NCBI GenBank assembly: GCA_002353275.1
Contig: DEJH01000024.1
Location: 1 to 11,040 of the forward strand
DNA length: 11,040 nucleotides
Direction of reading: 5' to 3'
Source: Caryophanales bacterium UBA2753
GTDB lineage: Bacteria > Bacillota_I > Bacilli_A > RFN20 > CAG-826
Position 1 is the stretch's first letter. Each line of letters opens with the position of its first letter. A program made the translations under genes and the position numbers. This document shows, piece after piece, positions 6,252-11,040 of the stretch. The notes beneath the pieces were generated by a model that worked only from the letters and a program-made list of their open reading frames with translations, was not told the DNA's origin and did not search any database.

Positions 6252-7469
6252 TTATTTAATTATTTTCTTGGCTTCTAAGTAATATCGTTTTTCACTTGCG
6301 TGACCCATTGAGAATGATTTGCGTGGCAACACTAAATCCGAGGCAATATAGTCAAACAAGTCATCTTTAGTTAAAGCAGGCATTGCGATCGCTAAAGAAT
6401 GAGGGTTTTTATCACTGACAGAGATTAATTCATCTTCATCATGAATAAAATCAATTTTAACTTCTTTATGAGATGACATATATTCATCTAAGAAGGTTTG
6501 AATTGTCTTATACGCTAAAGGAGCGTTTTTATTCATTTTAAGTGGTTTCTTTCCGTTTAATTTAGAATATGTAAAGGAAACAAACTCTCCATCAGTAATC
6601 TTATTAAGTTCTTTTTCAAAGTCATCATTAACATTAAAAAGAACGCGATGAATTGGTTCAAAATTGATACCATCATCATATAAATTATTCGCTTCCACTA
6701 GCGCATATCTAGCTGGATGATTTTCTCTTTCTTCGTTTGTGAGATTTTCTTTAATTAAATCCCAGTGCACTTTTGCGGTCGCTAAAGAGTGGTTACCATC
6801 TCCGACGATGAATAATAATCCATTATTGTTCTTACGATATAATTCATCAAATTTACGAATAACTTCATCGTTATCTTTAATCTTATAACCACGGATATGT
6901 CCGCCATTTTTATTAAGTTCAAAATCATATACTTTTTCTAATGATTCACGAGCCTCATAAAGAGGTTCGACAATTGTTTTATCTTTATCATCAAATAGGA
7001 CCAATACATGAGGAAGTTCAATAGGAGCGTCTTTTCTAATTTTTAATCGAGGTGGGATTCTTTCGACAATTGTCGCTTCACTAGCCTTAATTTTTGCTTT
7101 ATTTCCTTTGATATAGGAATAGTCTTCTAAATCAATAGAAATAACAAGTCCTAAACGTTTCACCCCATAAGAAGTGACGCGTTCCACTAAAATGATGCTT
7201 TCTCCAATATCCACTAAATCGTTATTTTTTAAATACTTATGGATATTTTCGTTAATCCCTTTGATATAACTATCTCCATCAGTCGTTTCTAAATACGCTT
7301 CTGGATAAATCATATGGAATGTTGAAACCTCATCTCCTATATATGCTTTTAAAGAATCCCAGTATTCTAAATTACTGGTATATTGGTCACATGCTATGAC
7401 CGCATATTTAGACATATCCACACCTTTTCTAGGGAGATAGATATGAGAGGCTTTAACAGTTTTAATCAT
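6252..7469 (-). CDS. DUF1015 family protein (COG4198), serine-operon associated
   Basis: This 405-residue soluble protein has no established biochemical role that I know of. The family is recognised by ACDQYTSNLEYW near residues 27-38, PPRLKIRKDAPIELPHVL around 139-156, GDGNHSLATAK at 223-233 and the C-terminal PRKSFSMGHASEKRYYLEA at about 382-400. Older automatic annotations call relatives ParB/SpoOJ-like. The GDGNHS segment does recall the DGHHR loop of ParB/Srx-fold proteins, a fold that includes free-serine kinases (SerK, SbnI); that link is inference. It lies between gdhA and serC, an association with serC/serA that I recall from other Firmicutes. I start it at the ATG 7467-7469, which overlaps the gdhA stop as TAATG and has AAGGAG seven bases upstream; a TTG two codons earlier is less likely. 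Confidence 0.85.
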   Translation of the reverse strand: MIKTVKASHIYLPRKGVDMSKYAVIACDQYTSNLEYWDSLKAYIGDEVSTFHMIYPEAYLETTDGDSYIKGINENIHKYLKNNDLVDIGESIILVERVTSYGVKRLGLVISIDLEDYSYIKGNKAKIKASEATIVERIPPRLKIRKDAPIELPHVLVLFDDKDKTIVEPLYEARESLEKVYDFELNKNGGHIRGYKIKDNDEVIRKFDELYRKNNNGLLFIVGDGNHSLATAKVHWDLIKENLTNEERENHPARYALVEANNLYDDGINFEPIHRVLFNVNDDFEKELNKITDGEFVSFTYSKLNGKKPLKMNKNAPLAYKTIQTFLDEYMSSHKEVKIDFIHDEDELISVSDKNPHSLAIAMPALTKDDLFDYIASDLVLPRKSFSMGHASEKRYYLEAKKIIK

Positions 7470-8815
7470 TAACAAACTCCTTGAGCAAGCATTGCATCAT
7501 AGACTTTTAAGAATCCAGCAATATTTGCGCCTAAAGCGAGGTTACGTGGTTGACCAAATTTCACAGCAGTTTCATGACATGCTTTAAAGATCTTCTTCAT
7601 AATCTCTTCAAGTTTTTGATCAACTTCTTCAAATGTCCAACTTAAGTGCATAGCGTTTTGACTCATCTCAAGACCACTAACAGCGACTCCTCCAGCGTTA
7701 CTTGCTTTTCCTGGGGCAAATAAGACATCATGTGTATTGAAATATCTAATCGCTTCAACATCGGTTGGCATATTTGCGCCTTCCACTAACATATAGCAAC
7801 CATTCTTCTTGAGAATCTCTGCTTCTTTTAACGCGATTTCTCCTTGAGTGGCACATGGAAGAGCAATTTCACAAGGAACAGACCATAAACCTCTTGGTCC
7901 TTCCACGAATTTAGCGCCTTTATGTGTTTCGACGTATTCCTTTGAGAACATACCTTTTTTCTTACTTAATTCAACGATATATGGAACATCTAATCCATTT
8001 GGATCAGCAACATACCCATCAATATCGCTCATACCAACTAAGATTGCACCTAATTGATGAGCTTTTTCTGCAGCCATACCTCCGACTTTTCCACAACCAG
8101 AGATAATAATTTTCTTACCTTTGAAATCAGTGTTGTAATATGTCTTTAACATCTCTCTAGCATAATAAAGTAAGCCATAACCTGTAGCTTCTGGTCTAGC
8201 TAAGGAGCCACCATAAGAGATACCTTTTCCAGTGAAGACACCACTCCACTCATCTTTAAGTTTCTTATAATAGCCAAACATATATCCAACTTCACGAGCA
8301 CCAAAACCTAAGTCTCCTGCTGGAACATCCGTGTCTGGTCCGATGTGTCGATATAACTCAGACATGAAGGATTGGCAGAATCTCATTACTTCTCCATCGC
8401 TTTTGCCACGTGGATCAAAATCTGCTCCACCTTTACCTCCACCCATTGGTAGACCAGTTAAACTATTTTTAAATGTTTGTTCAAATCCTAAGAATTTAAG
8501 AATTGATAAATTAACTGATGGATGAAATCTCATTCCACCTTTATAAGGTCCAATCGCAGAATTGAATTGAACACGATATCCAGTATTCACTCTAATCTTT
8601 CCACTATCATCAACCCAAGGGACTCTCATTTGAATCACTCTTTCAGGGACAATTAATCTTTCTAAAATTGAATATTGTTCAATTCGTGGATCTTTTTCCA
8701 CTAAGAAATCCATTGAATCAAAAAATTCTTCAACCGCGGAAACGAATTCTTTTTCGTTACCATATTTTTGTTTAACTTCTTCAAGCAAACGATTTAAATA
8801 TGCACTTTTATACAT
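7469..8815 (-). CDS. gdhA: Glutamate dehydrogenase, hexameric class I (GdhA type)
   Basis: This 448-residue cytoplasmic enzyme interconverts 2-oxoglutarate + ammonium + NAD(P)H and glutamate. It matches the E. coli-type enzyme in length and numbering. The substrate-binding YKGG carries K92, LPMGGGKGG carries catalytic K128, and PAGDLG carries D168. The glycine-rich cofactor loop GCGKVGG is at 240-246 and S380 is in the conserved late region. The cofactor-selecting strand ends GMSDIDGY, from which I cannot settle NADH or NADPH. The ATG has AAGGAGG four bases upstream. It heads the operon with DUF1015, serC and serA, which suggests assimilation: ammonium is fixed into the glutamate that SerC consumes. 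An 80-base leader separates it from its promoter. Confidence 0.96.
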   Translation of the reverse strand: MYKSAYLNRLLEEVKQKYGNEKEFVSAVEEFFDSMDFLVEKDPRIEQYSILERLIVPERVIQMRVPWVDDSGKIRVNTGYRVQFNSAIGPYKGGMRFHPSVNLSILKFLGFEQTFKNSLTGLPMGGGKGGADFDPRGKSDGEVMRFCQSFMSELYRHIGPDTDVPAGDLGFGAREVGYMFGYYKKLKDEWSGVFTGKGISYGGSLARPEATGYGLLYYAREMLKTYYNTDFKGKKIIISGCGKVGGMAAEKAHQLGAILVGMSDIDGYVADPNGLDVPYIVELSKKKGMFSKEYVETHKGAKFVEGPRGLWSVPCEIALPCATQGEIALKEAEILKKNGCYMLVEGANMPTDVEAIRYFNTHDVLFAPGKASNAGGVAVSGLEMSQNAMHLSWTFEEVDQKLEEIMKKIFKACHETAVKFGQPRNLALGANIAGFLKVYDAMLAQGVC

Positions 8816-8900
8816 CTTTCCTCCTTACATGACAAAAATTTCTTGCGACAGCAAAAAACGTTAATGGCATGTTTTATGAATAAAGTTCATTGATGTAAAT

Positions 8901-8928
8901 ATTCTAACACTTTAATTTGTATTAACAA
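8901..8928 (-). promoter_or_regulatory. Promoter of the gdhA-DUF1015-serC-serA operon
   Basis: On the minus strand TTGTTA (8928-8923), a 16-base spacer and TAGAAT (8906-8901), preceded by TG as in extended -10 promoters. Transcription should begin near 8894, leaving a leader of about 80 bases before gdhA. The -35 lies in the tail of the upstream terminator. Confidence 0.6.
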
Positions 8929-8934
8929 AATAAA

Positions 8935-8963
8935 AAATCACCGCTCAAATAGAACGATGATTT
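8935..8963 (-). terminator. Rho-independent terminator of the zinc-ribbon gene
   Basis: On the minus strand AAATCATCG (8963-8955) pairs with CGGTGATTT (8943-8935), with one T-G wobble and an 11-base loop. A T-rich run (TTTTTTATTTT) follows and runs into the gdhA promoter. Confidence 0.75.
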
Positions 8964-8981
8964 CATATATTTAAGTTAGGT

Positions 8982-9398
8982 TTAGATTTTAATGATACCA
9001 GTACCAAAAAGAATGCTAACAATAATTGCTAACCCTATGAAAACACCAAAGCCAATACTAGCCCCTTTAATTGTTTTCTTCTTTCCACTTCTGATCGCAA
9101 AAATTAATCCAAATAAACCAATAACTCCGAGGAAACCAAGAAAAAATCCAAGCGCTACTGATCCTTCATCAACAGCAGCGGGTTTAGAATTAGACGAACT
9201 ATAAGAACGTCGAACTTGAGAAGATGATGTATTTGATACTTGTTGTTGAGGTTGATTTACTGGTGTTGTTACTTGTTTTTCGATATATGGTTGAGCGTTT
9301 TCTCTTTCTTCCATGCTCATCATATAACCACAGTGTGGACAAAAGATTTCTTCGCTCGACATCCCTTTTCCACATTTAGGACATTTAATCGTTGCCAT
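8982..9398 (-). CDS. Small zinc-ribbon protein with two membrane segments
   Basis: This 138-residue protein of unknown function begins with a zinc ribbon: CPKC at 6-9 and CPHC at 20-23, four cysteines placed to hold one zinc. A Gln/Ser/Asn-rich linker without clear structure follows (about 40-75). Then come two hydrophobic helices at about 82-102 and 113-134, separated by a basic loop (RSGKKKTIKG), and a short tail. No signal peptide is present, so the ribbon probably lies in the cytoplasm with the protein anchored by its C-terminal hairpin. Such ribbon-plus-membrane proteins are common in Firmicutes and mostly uncharacterised. The ATG has AGAGG about nine bases upstream and its own promoter, so it is a single-gene unit between two terminator/promoter regions. 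Confidence 0.8.
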   Translation of the reverse strand: MATIKCPKCGKGMSSEEIFCPHCGYMMSMEERENAQPYIEKQVTTPVNQPQQQVSNTSSSQVRRSYSSSNSKPAAVDEGSVALGFFLGFLGVIGLFGLIFAIRSGKKKTIKGASIGFGVFIGLAIIVSILFGTGIIKI

Positions 9399-9418
9399 AT
9401 TTGAATACCTCTTTTTTT

Positions 9419-9446
9419 ATTATAAATTAATAATGCTGTTAGACAA
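9419..9446 (-). promoter_or_regulatory. Promoter of the zinc-ribbon gene
   Basis: Minus strand TTGTCT (9446-9441), 16-base spacer, perfect TATAAT (9424-9419). Expected start near 9412, giving a leader of about 14 bases that holds the AGAGG ribosome site. Confidence 0.65.
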
Positions 9447-9470
9447 GTAGCAAAAATTTCAAATTTTTCA

Positions 9471-9500
9471 TTGATATAATCAATAGAAACCATATATATT
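9471..9500 (+). promoter_or_regulatory. Promoter of the acyltransferase gene
   Basis: TTGATA at 9471-9476 with TATATT at 9495-9500 (spacer 18), or TATATA at 9493-9498 (spacer 16). Either -10 would put +1 within a few bases of the ATG at 9508. A TATAAT at 9475-9480 is an alternative -10 without a clear -35. No ribosome site precedes the ATG in any case. Confidence 0.5.
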
Positions 9501-9507
9501 ATTTGCT

Positions 9508-10761
9508 ATGGCAAAAAAATACCCTGTTATTAGTCCAAATCTCCCTATTAAACGCGTATGGTTACTTTTTTCCATCATCATGTGGGTAGGAGCCTTAGCA
9601 ATGCGCACTATTGCGGGAGCTAAGATTGTAAAAAGAAATAAATTACCAAAACCACCATATCTCATTTTAGGAACCCATGCTTCAATGATGGATTTCTATA
9701 CCGAGATCTCTTTAACTTTCCCTCATCAACCATATTGGGTGAGCACAGTAGAAGAATTCATCTATCGTTATTTCTTATTTAGAAGAATGGGAGTTCTCGC
9801 TAAAAGAAAATTCTCTAATGACCCTAAAAGCGCTCTTACATATTTAGAGATTCTTCAAAAAAGAAAGAAGATCTTAATTATCTATCCAGAAGCTCGTTAT
9901 TCTTTAGTGGGAGAAAACGAAAGAATTGATAAGAGCCTTGGTAAATTCGTAAAGAAAGCTAATGTTCCTGTCGTTATTGTTAAAGGACATGGTAATTATT
10001 TACAGTGCCCTCAATGGAGCGATCGTAAACTTAGGAAATTCCATCCAATCATCAATGAAGTAGAAACTGTAATTAATAAATACGATTTAGAGATTATGGA
10101 CGCTGATGAAATCCAAAAGAAGATTGAAGAAAACTTCTATATTTCTGAAGATGAATGGATGCAAAAGAAAAATATCAAAATCAAATATCCAAATAGAGCG
10201 AAAGGAATCCATCAAATCCTTTATAAATGCCCTCACTGTGGAACAGAATTTGAAATGTCTAGTGAAGGACACACATTAAGATGTAACCACTGTGGAAAAG
10301 AATATGACTATTTAGAAAATGGTCAACTTAAATGCTTAAATGGAGAAACAATATTCGATTACCCAAGCAAATGGTACAAATGGGAAAAAGAATGTTGTAA
10401 ACAAGATGTCCTTAATGGAACCTATCACTTCGAAGATGAAGTTAGAGTGGAAAAACTGATGGGTGCAAAAATTGGATTTGTCCCATTAGAAGGTAAATAT
10501 CAATTAATTCACGACATTAAAGGTGGATTAACTTGTAAAGGTATAGATAATGATTTCTATCTTAACCGTACTTCAATGCATTCATTCGGGTTACATATTG
10601 AATATAACTATTTGAATAAGCGTGGAACCTTTATTGAGATTAGTGATAATGATGATACCTATTTCATCTATCCAAAAAATAAACCACTAGAAATCACTAA
10701 GATGCACTTCGCAGTGGAGCATATCTATGATATGTTAAAGGGACAAATGAAAGAAGAATAG
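9508..10761 (+). CDS. PlsC-type lysophospholipid acyltransferase fused to a zinc ribbon and unknown C-terminal domain
   Basis: This is a 417-residue protein. The N-terminal 200 residues are a PlsC/LPLAT domain, which normally acylates 1-acylglycerol-3-phosphate at the cytoplasmic membrane face. The catalytic HX4D is HASMMD at 57-62 (H57, D62), and the acceptor-phosphate motif is YPEARYSLVGE at 126-136 in place of FPEGTRS. One hydrophobic segment near 17-36 can anchor it. A zinc ribbon follows (CPHC 241-244 and CNHC 259-262). The last 150 residues are beta-rich with aromatic residues and unknown; I do not recognise them. Typical PlsC proteins have about 200-250 residues, so more than a third is extra. 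The substrate may be another acyl acceptor. The ATG has no Shine-Dalgarno sequence and a promoter close upstream, so a leaderless mRNA is likely. It is a single-gene unit. Confidence 0.85.
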   Translation: MAKKYPVISPNLPIKRVWLLFSIIMWVGALAMRTIAGAKIVKRNKLPKPPYLILGTHASMMDFYTEISLTFPHQPYWVSTVEEFIYRYFLFRRMGVLAKRKFSNDPKSALTYLEILQKRKKILIIYPEARYSLVGENERIDKSLGKFVKKANVPVVIVKGHGNYLQCPQWSDRKLRKFHPIINEVETVINKYDLEIMDADEIQKKIEENFYISEDEWMQKKNIKIKYPNRAKGIHQILYKCPHCGTEFEMSSEGHTLRCNHCGKEYDYLENGQLKCLNGETIFDYPSKWYKWEKECCKQDVLNGTYHFEDEVRVEKLMGAKIGFVPLEGKYQLIHDIKGGLTCKGIDNDFYLNRTSMHSFGLHIEYNYLNKRGTFIEISDNDDTYFIYPKNKPLEITKMHFAVEHIYDMLKGQMKEE

Positions 10762-10762
10762 T

Positions 10763-10788
10763 AAAGGCGGAATTCCGCTTTTCTTTTA
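10763..10788 (+). terminator. Rho-independent terminator after the acyltransferase gene
   Basis: AAAGGCGG (10763-10770) and CCGCTTTT (10775-10782) form an eight-base stem with one wobble around AATT. TTTTCTTTTAT follows. It may also serve the convergent ZIP gene, whose stop (10786-10788) lies in the T run. Confidence 0.75.
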
Positions 10789-11028
10789 TCCTAATGCAAT
10801 ATCAAGGACCATCATCAAGACAAAGCCAATTGCTAAACCAATAGTCGCTAAATTTGAGTGCTCACCTTCATTAGCTTCAGGAATGAGCTCTTCAACAACA
10901 ACATAGATCATCACACCTGCCGCAAAAGCTAATGTATAAGGAAGAATAGTAGAAACAAAAACGGTTAAAGCAATCGCTAATAAAGAGGCGATAGGTTCCA
11001 CTACTCCAGAGGTGACTTCCTCCCCCAC
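10786..11028 (-). pseudogene. C-terminal fragment of a ZIP family metal transporter, frame closed upstream
   Basis: These 80 residues match the end of ZIP-type divalent metal (zinc/iron) importers. TSGVVEPI corresponds to the conserved helix-V SGxxEP motif. FAAGVMIYVVVEELIPEA gives the next helix with its EE pair and P, and a GEHSNLATIGLAIGF segment and last helix follow. Full transporters have about 250-270 residues and eight helices, so the first two thirds are absent. In this frame a TAA (11029-11031) lies directly before the GTG at 11026-11028, so it does not simply continue past the window edge. Adding one G to the run of five at 11022-11026 would join it to an upstream open frame, so a frameshift or sequence error is possible; only nine bases lie beyond the TAA. 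Alternatively it is a real remnant. Family call is firm, gene status is not. Confidence 0.6.
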
Positions 11029-11040
11029 TTATAGAAGATG

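Noticed and set aside
7470..7475. TTG start two codons before the DUF1015 ATG
   Set aside because: The ATG at 7469 has AAGGAG at seven bases and a TAATG overlap with gdhA, the same junction form as serC/serA.
7848..8525. Three short plus-strand open frames within gdhA
   Set aside because: All lie opposite a full-length conserved enzyme and show no independent coding signs.
8816..8981. Riboswitch or T-box upstream of gdhA
   Set aside because: The leader is only about 80 bases and I find no T-box, glutamine or SAM-type conserved cores, only a short stem.
8992..9204. Plus-strand open frame opposite the zinc-ribbon gene
   Set aside because: Its sequence is the complement of the Gly-rich membrane helices and lacks a start context.
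9480..9665. Minus-strand open frame over the acyltransferase start
   Set aside because: It covers the promoter and the N-terminus of a recognised gene and has no motif of its own.
1..11040. Defence system, prophage, CRISPR or mobile element
   Set aside because: I looked for repeats with regular spacing, transposase or integrase motifs and toxin-antitoxin pairs and saw none; the genes are mainly metabolic or envelope functions.

Overview
The window looks like a piece of a low-GC Gram-positive chromosome, probably an uncultured gut or rumen member of the Bacilli/Erysipelotrichia group. The evidence is AT-rich DNA, compact operons, AGGAGG-type ribosome sites, the standard code with TGG for Trp, and a Firmicutes-like gene set. 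I see no tRNA, rRNA, CRISPR array or insertion sequence. No gene-free stretch exceeds 300 bases.

Layout. (1) Positions 1 to about 565 differ from the rest: about 21% GC by hand count over 1-540, against about 32% in the next gene. They hold the 3' part of an Hsp20-like gene (+) and, converging on it, a C-terminal fragment of an O-acyltransferase (-) that stops abruptly at the 3' end of the neighbouring gene. This looks like a recombination or assembly junction. (2) 565-2077 (-): lgt and a CPBP-family membrane protease, overlapping. (3) 2173-3087 (+): a solitary carbamate kinase with its own promoter, ending in a bidirectional terminator. (4) 3123-3950 (-): a PHP-type histidinol-phosphatase-like gene, apparently leaderless. 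(5) 4012-8815 (-): a four-gene operon, gdhA - DUF1015 - serC - serA, with two TAATG stop/start overlaps, a promoter near 8901-8928 and a terminator at 3964-3987. (6) 8982-9398 (-): a small zinc-ribbon membrane protein. Divergent from it, 9508-10761 (+), is a PlsC-type acyltransferase fused to a zinc ribbon and an unknown C-terminal domain. (7) 10786-11028 (-): the C-terminal part of a ZIP metal transporter, whose frame is closed just before the window edge.

How the genes fit. The operon forms a closed module. SerA oxidises 3-phosphoglycerate, SerC aminates the product with glutamate, and glutamate dehydrogenase regenerates glutamate from 2-oxoglutarate and ammonia. The net product is phosphoserine made from 3-phosphoglycerate and ammonium. 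No classical phosphoserine phosphatase (serB) is present. The DUF1015 protein inside the operon and the PHP phosphatase just behind it are the two candidates for the missing or alternative last step. That is the most interesting biological lead here.

The second theme is start sites. Operon-internal genes have good Shine-Dalgarno sites, whereas the PHP gene, the PlsC-type acyltransferase gene and probably lgt have a -10 box ending only 6-8 nt before the ATG and no ribosome site, suggesting leaderless mRNAs.
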